A DNA stretch of 64,000 nt from Azorinus chamasolen (taxonomy: Eukaryota; Mollusca; Bivalvia; Cardiida; Solecurtidae). A program made the translations under genes and the position numbers. Positions 12,881 through 25,479 of the stretch are shown here, in pieces. The stretch lies in assembly GCA_963576725.1 (NCBI GenBank), contig OY755242.1, forward strand, positions 7,419,240 to 7,483,239, in the 5' to 3' direction. The notes under the pieces were generated by a model. That model saw nothing but the letters and a program-made list of their open reading frames with translations. It did no database searches and was not told where the DNA came from. Numbering within the stretch: the stretch's first letter is position 1; each line of letters begins with the position of its first letter.

Positions 12881-15189
12881 ATCAATGTGTTAAAGGTTAA
12901 CCATATTTTATCATCTGACATACCGGTAATTGGTATCATTTGCATGTGACAACATGCAGTCAGAGAGGAATGAATAATTGATTGAATGTAACAAGGGTAT
13001 TTAACCTTTTCAACGCTGAATTATTACAATGGAATAGTCCATCACTGCTTATTCGTACAGTATAAAAGGGTAAAATTTCCAAGAAGACTATGAATGACAA
13101 ATAGTGCAGACCCTGATTATATGTATTGTCATCTGCTCTAAATGTTTGCTGAGAATATTTAAGGTTACTAGACAAAAGACTCTTCTGTTTGAAACCCTGA
13201 AGACTTTGTAGAACCTGATCAGATGCCTTGTCGCTAATAGGGTAAGAAGGTTTGTTTATACATAGGATCTTAACTCATTAAGAAATTGTCAACAGCCAAA
13301 TATTCTTATCAACAACAATTAACAAACAATTATCTTTTGCATCTACTAAATATACTCCAGCCTGACACAAAGTGTTAAACAGTTCAGATCCTGGTCAAAG
13401 AAAGTGTTACTCAGCTTCTCATTTGTATCACTACCATTGACCTGGGTTTTCTCACTGCATCCTCAAAGGATGGTTAAATACATGCTCAAATCACCCTAAG
13501 CATTGGGAAAGACAAAACTTAGGCAAATAGTGCAGACCCAGATCAAACTGCTCCTTCACGAGCCATTTAATCAAGGTCTACATTATTCGCAACCCTATCA
13601 GTCTAATTTACAGCTATCAAAATGGTGCTAGATTGATTTATTCAGCCTTACAAACCAGTACCGAGAGGAGACTTGGTGTCCGCATTATATGGTACCCTAT
13701 TACAGGTCAATGTCACCATGACAAAGTACATTGTACTAGGACTTCATATTGCTAGAACTCAATGAAATTGACATCTGCTTATACACATCATTCCTTTATT
13801 CCATGAATATTAATGCAAGACTTTTTATTGTTGTACAAATATCAGGAAATGTATAACCATTACAAACAGTAGGTAATCAGTTTTGTAACATACATAACAA
13901 TAGAGCAGGTGCCAATCGGACAGCTCCAACAGAAGCTCTATTAATCTGGCTCTACTGTTTGCAACGGCAAACAAAAGGCAGGATTATAAAGTAATGGGTT
14001 AATTGTGATTTCATGAATTTCAACCTTGATTATTGTAATAACTGTGCTATTATAACAATTTTAATCTTATTAATATTCATGGTGTTATAATTTCTTACAG
14101 TATATGAATATTCATGGAGTAACGGGTTAATTAGGGTCATTATTAAAGTATCACATGGACACAGTTATTTTTGGCTACGGCAGAAACTGCAGAATCATAT
14201 CTATATACAATGTAATACCATAATATATGATCCTGTATGAGCTGTCTGATCAGGGTCTGCTCTGTTTGCAAAGACATATAGAAAGGTATGTTGGCCAATA
14301 TCTGACACTATTAATGCTTTGAATGCTTGTGGAGTATTGAGAGTAGAAGCTGGAGTAACCTTAGAACTACAAATAGTTTGGATCCAGATGAGTCATTGAA
14401 AGATATACATTTATTTTATTCCAAATTTCAATACTTGCTGAACATACATGGACAAAATATGGTAGTTATAATGGAATATGGAAGGTGGAACATTGTAGTC
14501 ATTTTAGATCTATCGAATTCCATTAGCATATAGAGCAGACCCTGATCAGATGACTAATACAAGCACTGTCAGATCAGGGTCTACTCTGCAAATGTGTGGA
14601 AAGGCATTACTATGAGGGAAAGGGCTAAAAAGAAATGGTAGACAATTATAGTAGGGATCGAATTTTGTCATAAACAAATATATTTAGCATGTAAAGTTAA
14701 TCTCGGTTGCAAGTTTGTTCCCCGGATATCCAGTGATCCTAAACAAATTTACTCTGATCATCAGTACACACTGACCAATAATAGAGGAGAGCAACAATCA
14801 AGAAATTAAAAATTCTCAAACCACTATTAAATAAACATTATACTGACTAATGTTTAAATGTGTGTGGGGTGTTGTTGAAACATTCACATATTTAAGGAAC
14901 ATTAAACCTGTACAAGTATTGCATTGTTTGTATAACCCTTTACATGATATAGACCCCTTTCACACCTTTTCACACAGAGTAGACCCAAATCAGGCGGCTC
15001 CTGAAGGAGATATGAGACTGATCAGGGTATACTCAGTTTACTTCAGGAATGGTATAGATCAGCAGTTACTGAACTCTCAAGTTTGAGCCCATATCTCAAT
15101 ATTAAAAACAGGATAATGACTAACAAATATGGCTAACTTTAGATTTCATAAAATTGCCCTATCCTGCCTGGTGCAGGAACTAGCATGTT

Positions 15190-15437
15190 TTAACCCTTTA
15201 CCTGATGAATATTCATGTAAGAAATAATAATATCATGAATATCCATTAACTGAAAAATTATAATGGTATATGAAAACAGTTTTTCTTTCCTTGGTAGAAA
15301 CTATAGAATCAGATCTATATAAGTCCATTAGCAAACAGAGCAGACCCTGGTCAAATGGCTCGTACAGGAGCTGTGTGATTTGGGTCATCTCTGTTTGCAA
15401 AAGTATTAAAAGGTGTATTCATCAAGTAAAGAGTTAA
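15190..15437 (-). mobile_element. TTAA MITE, B type, reverse, complete
   Basis: TTAACCCTTTACCTGATGAA to CAAGTAAAGAGTTAA, 248 bp. Core with GCAAACAGAGCAGACCC at 15330-15346 near the right end. Confidence 0.8.
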
Positions 15438-15921
15438 ATTCAAAATGTGAATTTTCTTCCTTTGATTTTCAAAAACTTGCTCCTGATCAAGATAAAAAAC
15501 TCTTCGCAAAATTTATTATAAATTCACAAATTAGTAATTTGAGAAGCGTTAAATTCTTGGCAGGGTGGTATCAAGTGTACTGTAGTGCAATACCTTTTAT
15601 AGCAAGCACAATGTTAAGATAAAGAGAAAGATATTTAGAGCCAAACAATTCATTGTAATTAAGAATTTGTAGTTGATATACATGTATAACCTATTTCAAA
15701 TACAAAAATACCTGATTTTTTGAAAAGCTAATTTATAAAACCAAATAAATAATATTTTCTTTGTCAAAAGGAATTAGACATTCATCTACCCTCTGAACAA
15801 ATAATTAACCCTTATAATGTTAAATTGAAAAAAAAAGTCTGCTCAAACTCTGATCGGACCTACTGTAATTTTTATTTGCTTCCAATTCATTCAAGTGTTA
15901 GAGAAACTACTGGCCGAGTGT

Positions 15922-15987
15922 CAAACAGTTTGGATCCAGATGAGATGCCGAGTTACTTGGCGTCTCATCTGGAACCGACCTGTTTGC
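15922..15987. repeat. J-family hairpin
   Basis: CAAACAGTTTGGATCCAGAT...GCCGAGTTACTTGGCGTC, then CATCTGGAACCGACCTGTTTG. Confidence 0.65.
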
Positions 15988-16839
15988 ATGTGACAGTCAG
16001 GTCAGGCATTGGTTGAAATGAGTTAAAAGGAAACAATGCTAAATCAAAAGAAATTTAAATTCTTTAAAACTACAGACACATTCATACAATTCTCATTCAT
16101 AAGCTCGCTAGTGTGAAATTTCTTCCTTTGGTCTAATGATCACACTGTGTCACCATTTCACTCATAGTATCCATGGTGATCATAGTAAACAATATGGAGT
16201 CCAGCATACATCTGCTTCCTGTAAGTGAAACATGCATCAATATGCAAAAGAAAAAGAAAAACCATTTGTCTATATATACTAGTTAAAAACTTTCTTACCA
16301 AATAATAAAAGTCCACCCGGCCACTACCTATCCACACACCGTACAAATCCCGTTCTCAACCGAGGCTTAAGACAGAAATCACCAGTGACGTTGTAGGGAC
16401 TTTATTATTAAGCCAATATATCGCAGGACTAGCCCATGGTATAGTATTGAACCTTGTCAGCTTTTACAGTCGCCATGTTCGAACTTGTCCCAAAACTCCC
16501 GGGGACATTTTGTGGTTGAGGTTCAATAAAGGGTAATCAATCACAGATTATCAAATGGGGTATAGGAGTTTGTTCATAAACCAGTAAACATTTGGGCTCG
16601 CTGTGAAAGCATACAGGATATTGGGTTAACTCTAAAAATTGCTGCCACCAAAAATTGTTGTCTGCTTCAATTCACACAAAAACTCTTCATTAAACTCTTT
16701 CTTGAAATCAAGATTTGAGTGTCAAAATGTTTGGATCCTGATCAGATGATTTGTCTCAGATTGGTGTTTTATATGGATCCAGATTGATTGTAAAAATACC
16801 GTATCACACAAATTATCATGACTTACAAGTTTCAAAATA

Positions 16840-17043
16840 TTAACCCTTTACTCAGTGAATATTCATGTCAGAAATAATGACATTATGAATATCAATCATG
16901 GTAGATTAGTTATCAAATAGTGCATGGAAGCAGGAATTTCTGGCCGTGGCAGAAAGTGTAGAATCATATATTTATTGTATCATAAGCAAGCACAGCAGAC
17001 CCTGATCAGGGTCTACTCTGTTTGCAAAGGTATAAAGGGTTCA
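16840..17043 (-). mobile_element. TTAA MITE, B type, reverse, shortened hairpin
   Basis: TTAACCCTTTACTCAGTG left end. The core is reduced to AGCAGACCCTGATCAGGG TCTACTCTG, i.e. the inner apex is deleted. Confidence 0.7.
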
Positions 17044-17260
17044 TTTGTCCCATGAATCAATATTCAAAAATGCTTTTATGATCCTTATGAGTTTAATATG
17101 GACTGAAACTGTTTGAAACTGTTATTTTTACCTACAAATTTTGTCCGTAATAATTAGCTTCAACTGCTACAATGAGCAGTAGATAAGAAGTGTATTCAGG
17201 AAGACATGGTCAAATATTGTTTGCATTGATCTGCTAACCTGGATCTTGCTGGTACTCAGT

Positions 17261-17511
17261 TACCCTTTCCTCCATGAATATTCATGAAAGAAATGATGTC
17301 ATGAATATTAAATAGATTAATTTTTAAAATGACATACCGGGCATATACTCATGATTTTTTTGCCAAAAGTGAAACTGGAAAATTAGATGTATATTATTCC
17401 ATAAGCAAACAGAGCAGACCCTGATCAGATGGCTCATATAGGAGCCGTCTGGTCTGAGTCTACTCTTTTCGCAAAGGCGTAGAAAGGTGTATTTATGGAG
17501 TAAAGGGTTAA
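17261..17511 (-). mobile_element. TTAA MITE, B type, reverse, complete
   Basis: TTACCCTTTCCTCCATG to ATGGAGTAAAGGGTTAA. Core with apex GGCTCATATAGGAGCC. Confidence 0.8.
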
Positions 17512-17520
17512 CTATATACA

Positions 17521-17745
17521 TTTATTCCATCAATATGCCTTTCTACACTTTTGAAAACAGAGTAGACCCAGATCAGATGGCTCCTGTAGGAGCTGTCTGA
17601 TCAGGGTCTGCTGTTTGCTTGTAATGTAATATAGATATAATTGCAGTTTCTGTCATGGCCAAAAATTCCTGTGCCCATATGATAATCTAATTAATATTCA
17701 TGAAGTCATTATTTCTTACATGAATATTCATGGTTTAAAGGGTTA
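17521..17745 (+). mobile_element. TTAA MITE, B type, forward
   Basis: Left end eroded (TTTATTCCATCAATATGCC). Core GAAAACAGAGTAGACCC...CTCCTGTAGGAG; ends CATGGTTTAAAGGGTTAA. It lies in opposite orientation to the copy immediately before it. Confidence 0.7.
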
Positions 17746-17912
17746 AAATCAGTTGTCTGAAGTAATTCTGATGAATACCAGCAAGATCCTCTTTGGCTGA
17801 GAAATAAAAGACTAAGATAAGAGACTAAGACAGATCAGTAAATGTCCCTTAACTAGTTCTATTATATGAAATTGCATTTCTGGATCTAGATTTCTGTTAA
17901 CCCTTTCCTTCA

Positions 17913-18112
17913 TTAACCCTTTCCTCCATAGGCTATTTTTAGATCCAACCACTTTTAATAAACCTACTGAAAAGGAGCATTAACTAGAGAAAAGGAAATT
18001 TTTTGAATTTTGTAGTTTGAAACTATTGTTAAATGCTTAATTTATCACAATGTTTTCATAAAGTGACTTTTACAGAGGCATAGAAAGGCATATTTATGGA
18101 GGAAAGGGTTAA
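17913..18112 (+). mobile_element. TTAA MITE, C type, eroded hairpin
   Basis: TTAACCCTTTCCTCCATAGG to TATGGAGGAAAGGGTTAA. The C core is mutated and lacks the GCATTTGCTCC arm. It is preceded by a 16-bp stub TTAACCCTTTCCTTCA (17897-17912) that ends at the next TTAA. Confidence 0.75.
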
Positions 18113-18861
18113 TATGTATGTGGAAAATAATGATGTCATGAATATTAATTAGATACATTTTAAAAATGGCATATGCATGACCACAGGAAATTTTGGCAAT
18201 GATAGAAACTGTAGAATCATATCTATATATTTCAGGCGACGTCTGATCAGGATCTGCTGTTTGCTTATGAAATTATAATAGATCTGACTCTGCAGTTTCT
18301 GCCAATACCCAAACATCATGTGTACATAATTATGCTATTATAAAAATTCAGCTAATAATGTCAGTATTTCTTAAATGAATATTCCACAGCGTAAGGCTCT
18401 ATTTGTAGAGACATAGCACTGGTTTGTGCAAAGGTGCAATAAACTGTTGTGTTTAGCAGTGTCAAAAGCTGATCAAATGGTCCAAACTTGATCATATTTA
18501 TACAGCTGTCTTGACTTTTGGCCCACAAGGTAAGTGTTGTCAAAAACAAGTTGTCTAATAATAGTATTATTCTCAATAATTGTTTCTCACATCTCTCTCC
18601 AAAATAGAGCCAGAGTGTCCAACAACTGAAATCTAGATTGGACACCAAGTTACTTGACATGATGGATCCAAACTGTTTGCATAGTTTATCACAAATCCAC
18701 GGCATACAAAGAGATTAAACTGGATTAAAGTAATCTAATCTAAGAGACAAAAAACTTGTTCTGGCACAGTAATATTTTATGTTTACACTTACTTACTTCT
18801 GTACTTACATAACGAATTGTAAACTTCTGAAAAAATTCTGAACAATACTAGAATATTGGTA

Positions 18862-19052
18862 CAGTAGAACCCCTCTAATGCGACCACTTAATACACATGG
18901 TTGTCTTTGTAAGCTTAATACAGGGCAAAAGTAATGCAGAAAGCTCCTCTAGGAGCTTTCTGCATTACTATTGTCCTGCATTAAGCTACCACCTGTATCT
19001 AGCACCCAGAATTATGCCTCTTTTAGGTGGATGCATTAGCAGGGTTTTATTG
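18862..19052. mobile_element. Pogo-like palindromic MITE
   Basis: Begins CAGTAGAACCCCTCTAAT and ends GGGTTTTATTG, flanked by TA at 18860-18861 and 19053-19054. The core is GCAGAAAGCTCCTC / TAGGAGCTTTCTGC. Confidence 0.75.
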
Positions 19053-19525
19053 TAATTAAAAATTAAGATTCTGACAGAAAACCAGAGAGCACTGTATTAA
19101 CCAGTTCCCTGTTCTATGTTTATTGTGATTCTTTGTTGCAAGTTGGATAAAAAATGCTTTCAATGACAGGCATTGGAGTTTACAAAACTATTTGATAAAA
19201 AAAATTTTTTCAAGAGACACCTAAGTATGCTGAAACCCTCACCACAGGGGATTTTATTATAAAAATATAAAGTTTAATAACAATAATATTCATATCAATG
19301 GTTGGTTGTTTAAGTGGACCATTTAACCAACCAACCACCAGGCCTACAGGCTGATACATACATATATAAAGTAGTCATTGTAATAGAAATTTACTGTCTT
19401 TTAGATGGCCAATGTTTTAAGAGTTTGGTGCAAACTAAACGTGTTACTAATTTGGCCAAACTGATGGCGCAAGGAAAATTCATTTTGAGGAAAACCCTGT
19501 GTAGGATATATTTTACTATTTGTAA

Positions 19526-19751
19526 TTAACCCTTACAACGCTGAATTGACTATTCCAAAATCCAAATAGGTCAAGCTTATTGTGATTATTATGGGATTTT
19601 TCTCATTATTATTGGATTTTTCTAAAGAAAAGTGTAACATGACAAACAGTGCAGACCTTTATAAGAGGGCTCCTCTAGGAGCCCCCTCTCATCTGGGTCT
19701 GCACTGTTTGCAAAGGACATTAGTAACTTGTGTCCCGCATTGTACAAGTTA
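19526..19751 (+). mobile_element. TTAA MITE, D type, good hairpin
   Basis: TTAACCCTTACAACGCTGAA to a decayed CATTGTACAAGTTAA. Core GACAAACAGTGCAGACC, apex GGGCTCCTCTAGGAGCCC at about 19666-19684. Confidence 0.75.
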
Positions 19752-20717
19752 AAACCTCAGAGTAATAAAAGTTTCAGAATGAGATTGACTAATAAACCAG
19801 AAACCCAAGGATGGGATATATTTTACTATTTGCAATAAATAACTTCACAGAAGTAATAGTTTCATAAACGAGATTGTGTAATAAGCAAATAACCAATGTG
19901 AGCCTTTACAATTCCAACGGCTCTACACCTCAGTAAGTCGAGTCAGTCTGCGTATCAAACTAACCATTCAATGGGGTGATAAATCTTTAATAGAAAATCA
20001 GATAAATGTATTTAAGACTTTGATAGTAACACAGCAGTACTGTTATAACAGGCCATGTTTGTCGCAAAGGCGGGCTGATAGTAACTTCGCGCCATTGATA
20101 CTATGACACAGTACTTTATTTACTCTAACTATTTGAACACCCAATCTCCCCATTCTACCAATTTGCATGTAGCTGAATAAGTCAAGCATTCACTGTTTTG
20201 ACAAATTTAATCCGTCTGATTGGGGTCTACTCTGTTTGCTTGTGACATGATATACATCTGATTCTACAATTTTTGTCAAAGCAAAAAAATCCCTTGAAAA
20301 GTTTAAATTATAAAATCTCATCTAATAAATAATCATGATATAATTATCTTTTTAATGAATATTGAACAGAGAAAGGGTTAAATATAAATGATGGAGTAGC
20401 AATTAGTGTGGACCCTGATCTAATTGGCATAGTGTTGGAAACAGTTGTCATAATATTATAATATATTAAATAACAAATATCTATAATTAACATTTCGATC
20501 ATATAAACATGTTAACACCTTTTCAAGCCTTTGCAAACAGTGTAGACCCAGATCAAATGGCTCCATTAGGAGCAATCTGATCAGGGCCTACTCTACTTGC
20601 TTTTGGAATTATATAGATCTGATCCTACAGTTTTTGTAAAAGCAAAAACTTCCTTTGAAAATTTTACAATATAAAAATAAAGTTAAATGAAGATTCATGG
20701 GGTACCAAATTCAAGCA

Positions 20718-20966
20718 TAATCCTTTCCCTCATATAAACGTGTTTTCACGCATTTGCAAACAGAGTAGACCCAGATCAGACGGCTCCTAGAGGAGCCGTC
20801 TGATCAGAGTCTACTGTGTTTGCTAATAGAATTTAACAGATCTGTTTCTTTACTTTCTAAAATGTCCACAATGTTCCACCTTCCATATTTCTTTATAACT
20901 ATTTTGTTAATGAATATTCAGTAGGTACTGAAAAATGGCCTAAATATAGAACAGGGAAAGCGATAA
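20718..20966 (+). mobile_element. TTAA MITE, A type, complete
   Basis: TAATCCTTTCCCTCATAT to AACAGGGAAAGCGATAA. Very similar to the copies at 6790 and 31712 across its length, implying recent spread. Confidence 0.85.
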
Positions 20967-21320
20967 ATGTTTGTCAGAGAAAGGGTTGAGTAATGTGTAG
21001 CTGTAACTCTGAAATAATTACAAATGATTATTCAGATTCGTTCCTGATTAATTATTTGAGTCAAAAATATAATTTCCAATGAATCACATCAGTGAATCAC
21101 TATTTCAAACAAATACAATTATACACTTGGTATACAGCAGCTGTTCTGAAGACCATTGTAAAGAGATCATCGTGACATGAAGTCTTCATGAACTAATATT
21201 CTTTATAAGGTTAGAGAGACCCATAGTCACCAATTGTAACCATTATCGATTCAACACTTACACTTTGAATTCCAGGATACAATTAAACAGCTACTGATAA
21301 GGGTGTGTACTGAAATAGTT

Positions 21321-21416
21321 CTCTGGACACCAAACCCTATACTGTGACCACTCTTTAGATTTGTCTCAAAGAGACAATTCTGAAGAGTGGTCATAGTATA
21401 GGGTTTGGTGGAGAAA
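21321..21416. repeat. F-family palindrome copy, well preserved
   Basis: ACACCAAACCCTATACTGTG / apex GTCTCAAAGAGAC / CATAGTATAGGGTTTGGTG. Confidence 0.75.
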
Positions 21417-22045
21417 AAAAGGAGTTATCTTATCTGGACCTCTAAGCATGAATTTTCAGAGTGGAATGACCATCAGTGTTTAACGACTGGAATTCATTAA
21501 CTCCTTACTCCATACAATGTCATATGCCTTTCTACACCTTTGCCAAAGAGTAAATTCAGATCATATCGCTCCTGTAAGAGCTGTCTGATCAGGATCTGCT
21601 CTGTTTCAGCTAAGAAGTACTCATAACATTATTTCTTACATGAATATTCAACTGGGAAGGGTTAGTATGAAAGGCTTAAATTCGATGCAGGATTCTGAAT
21701 GACAAACAGTGCCGACTCGGATCAAAGCTGCTCCAGGAGCCCACTTGTCTGGATCAACACTGTTTGCAAATGCCAGCATACTTCTTACCTACATTCACAG
21801 GGGTAACTATTTATCTCACATAGACGACTTTTGCAAACAGAGCAGACCGAGATCAGACAGCTCCTGTTGTGTAGGAGCCATCTGATGAGCTATCTGATGC
21901 TCTTATGAAATAATACAGACCTGATTTCTGACAGTTAAATATCCCCTTGTTCATGATGTTGTTATAAAAATTCAACTAATCAATATTCATACATCATAAT
22001 TATTTACATTAATATTCATGAGTGAAAGGGTTTAAGTGTATACCT

Positions 22046-22240
22046 AATAAAACCCTCTTAACCGATATTCTGGTAGAAAAGGTTTTAGATACTTTTAGGC
22101 AGGTGGCTGCTTAATGCAGGGTGAAAGCCATGCAGAAAGCTCCTAGGAGCTTTCTGCATGACTTTCACCCTGCAATAAGTTGCCACCTGTCTCCATGACT
22201 GATATTTATACTAAATTGAATGTCCAATTTAGAGGTGTTT
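22046..22240. mobile_element. Pogo-like palindromic MITE, eroded ends
   Basis: The terminal AAAACCCTCTTAACCG and its partner are diverged, but the interior GGTGGCTGCTTAATGCAGGG arm and apex AAAGCTCCTAGGAGCTTT are intact. Confidence 0.65.
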
Positions 22241-22526
22241 AATGTATAATGCATATATGCTTTATAATAAGCGAACCAATATATGACCATCATGGTGTGC
22301 ACAGTTCAAAACTGGTATTCCAAATTCTTCTGACATACTGTACACATTCCACTTTTACGAAGCTTCTCAAACAAAGCCTTAGATTGCTGAGTTTTGGAAA
22401 TCTAGGGTAATTTATTTTCTTATTTCTCCATCACACCCTTATGATACTCAACAGAATTGCTTCTAAAAAGCAATTTCAATTTAAATGTATACCAACAACA
22501 CACAATTTGGCTGAGAAATACATAAG

Positions 22527-22684
22527 GAATATTACACGGTGTGACGATATGAAGGGTTGTATCACATTTGTGGTCGTTTGGCCGTAGTATTCTTACTCGC
22601 CGCTCCGCGGCTCGTGAGAATACCACGGACAAACAACCACGAATGTGATACAATCCTTCATATCGTCACTTCGTGTAATATTCC
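22527..22684. repeat. 158-bp near-perfect palindrome with GC-rich centre
   Basis: Outer arms GGAATATTACACGG and CGTGTAATATTCC, then GTGACGATATGAAGG, GTATCACATT and GTGGT matched on the other side. The centre CGCCGCTCCGCGGC is unusually GC-rich. It sits inside a diverged F-family element (about 22395-22526). Confidence 0.75.
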
Positions 22685-22752
22685 ATTTATCATTTACATG
22701 TTTTAATAAAAGAACACAAAAGAACATCAATATTCTAACTCCTTTTATTCAG

Positions 22753-23050
22753 ATACATTGCGTTACTAAAAATAGACATGTCTCTGGTGCGTCATGGAAA
22801 TTTACGGCTATCGATATATATAACTACTGTCTGGGACTGCATATTCATATATTGTAGCATTTTTTAATAATCTTGTAAATCATAGTTTTATTACTTTCGT
22901 TTGGATGGGATGTTATTTAATTGAAACGAGGATCGCATAAATTATATGTACACAAGCTAGTTAAAGCTGTACGCTAATCGATACACATTATTGTTTACAT
23001 TGCTTTACTTAAAATAGACGTGTCTCTGGTGCATTACGGAACTTTATTGC
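22753..23050 (+). repeat. Direct repeat pair, about 245 bp apart
   Basis: ACATTGCGTTACTAAAAATA...GACATGTCTCTGGTGCGTCA at 22753 recurs as ACATTGCTTTACTTAAAATA...GACGTGTCTCTGGTGCATTA at 22998. It may be two repeat units or terminal repeats; no known family is recognised. Confidence 0.5.
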
Positions 23051-23502
23051 TAATGCCAAGCAAAAGCAGTCCCACTTTTCAACGTGAAAATACGGACCTT
23101 GTATTGCATGTACGTGCAATACGGAAACTTTATCTGAGAGGTTGTATTGTAGGTCGAATACAATCATATTTTACTGCAGATATACCACAGCTTGTTTTTT
23201 TACCTACACCTGACAAACTTCATTATGATCCTCATTCTCCTTAACACTTCACTCCATGAATATGTCTTTGCAAACAGAGTAGACCTAGATCAGACAGCTT
23301 CTATAGGAGATGTTTGATCAGCCTCTGCTCTGTTTGCTTGAGAAACCTAGACACAAGCAGGAGCCGATTTTATAACACAGTACATGGATATAAATGCACA
23401 GAAAGTAGACAGAGACTGGTTGAAAATGATTGAATACATATTCTACTGCGATTCTAAAAGCTCAATGGATTTGAACCCATTAGTCCATGAATATTCATGT
23501 AA

Positions 23503-24525
23503 AACTAGAACTATCACTAAAGGTGATGAATACCCCCGCACGGCAGCCTTGATTGCAAATCCAAGTTTGTGACATCAACTACCCATGTAACAGGACCAAA
23601 TGACAAAAATACTAAAGTGGAGAAAATACTGTAATGGCTGCCACTAAAATACACATAACTGGGAAAATTGTATCTTGCACAATCATGTACTATTGGTGTT
23701 TAGTATGTATGGAAAGTATCAATTTAATAAGTTTTAAAATGAACCAACTCCCCATGTTTCATGCAAAAATGACCAAAAATATTCAAAGTTCAGGGGGAGA
23801 TAATTCTGTAATAGCCAGCCGTAAACACATGAAAATTGTGTCTTGCACATCTACCATTCGTGGTTATTATGTATACCAACTATAAATTCAATAACTTTAA
23901 AACTGAAGGAGGAGTTTGCGGCATCAACTCACCATGTTACATGCCAAAATGAAAAAAAAAAATACTCAAAGTTCAGGGGGAAATAATTCTGCAATGGCCA
24001 GTGGTAAACACATGAAAATTGCATCTTGCACATCTACCATTCATGGTTATTATGTGTACCATATATAAATAAAATAACTTTAAAACTGAAGGAGAAGTTT
24101 ACGACAACAACTCCCCATGTTTCCTGCAAAAATGACAAAAAAACTCAAAGTTCAAGGGGAGATATTTCTGCAATGCCCAGCACTAAACATGTGACAATTG
24201 TGTCTTGCACATATACCATTCATGGTTATTATGTATACAAAATATAAACTGAATAACTTTCAGATTGGAGGTGGAGTTTGCGACACAAACTACTCATGTT
24301 TCATGCAAAAATTACAAAAAAAATCAAAGTCCAGGAAAAGATAATTCTGCAATGGCCAGCCGTAAACACATGAAAATTATATCTTGCACATCTACCATTC
24401 GTGGTTATTATGTATACCAAATATAAATTCAGTAACTTTAAAACTGAAAGAGGAGTTCGCGACAACAACTACCCATGCTCAAATGCCGACGGACTGACTG
24501 CCCAAACAAGTTTGCGGGGGTATAA
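23503..24525 (+). repeat. Long mollusc-type repeat with five ~180-bp tandem units
   Basis: Begins AACTAGAACTATCACTAAAG...GGTGATGAATACCCCC and ends ccgacggactgactgcc...GCGGGGGTATAA. Units carry CATGTTTCATGCAAAAATGA, TTCTGCAATGGCCAGC and TGTCTTGCACATCTACCATT at spacings of about 168, 182, 184 and 176 bp. Frames of up to 83 codons here come from the units and are not judged genes. Confidence 0.7.
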
Positions 24526-24599
24526 CTAATGACTGTATCAATATTAATAAGCTGCATTTTTATAATGGAATCACAACCAAAGGGATTTCTACCATGGAA

Positions 24600-24808
24600 T
24601 AGATCTATCTTATTTTATAAGCAAAAAGAGTACATCCTGATCAGACCGCTCCTACCAGAGCTAATGGAATTTGATAGTTCTACTTTTTACTTTCTAAAAT
24701 GGCTACTATGTTCTACCAGCCATACCGTATTTCATTATAACTATTCTGCATATTGATATTCAGTAAGTACTGAAATTTGAAATAAATACAGAGCACGGAA
24801 AAGGTTAA
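24600..24808 (+). mobile_element. TTAA MITE, A type, left end damaged
   Basis: Core remnant GCAAAAAGAGTACATCCTG, tail ATTCAGTAAGTACTGAAATT, end GCACGGAAAAGGTTAA. Confidence 0.6.
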
Positions 24809-25479
24809 AGTATAAAATTTGCATCCTGTACTACGTGTCTTGAATAAAGGGCAGTAACTCCATAAATGCATTTGCATCAAGACCACAGTTTGCCAATTGT
24901 TATCTCCCTTGTAAGACACCTTTTTTAGCTGAAGGTTTCTTTACTATTAATCTAAAATGGATAACGGGTAACTCATATGATTCCTCAGTTCTTAACTCTT
25001 TTGAATATGGAGTGTAAGATAGTCCATACCATAGTCTGTTTGGCCTTTCCCTCACACAAACGCTTTTTCATGCCTATGCAACAAATGTAGACCCAGATCA
25101 GACTGCTCCTATAGAAGCAGTCTTATTAATTACCGGTAAGTAATTATAAATATTCCAAATTAAGAAAGTTATTGCCCACCAAATTGTTGTTTGAATAGTT
25201 TTTTACATGTCTGTTTCATTTCAGGATTGTGTCACAAATATATGCCAGGCAGGTACATGTATCTACAACATAATCAACCCTTTATCCTTACTATTAATGA
25301 CAATAATGTTTTGATTAGACTGCATTGAAGACAACAATGTTTACTACGACAATAGTATTAATGCGTGGCAATCTGGAGGGGGTATTGCATGGTGCATATA
25401 TGGACTTTCCTTTCTGAAAATGCAACCTGCTTTCAATATGTTCAAAACAGTTAATCTACATGTATCTGAATATTTGATA

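Noticed and set aside
19298..19338. Short GGTTGGTTG...CCAACCAACC hairpin as a terminator or RNA
   Set aside because: Small simple-sequence inverted repeat, with no supporting context.
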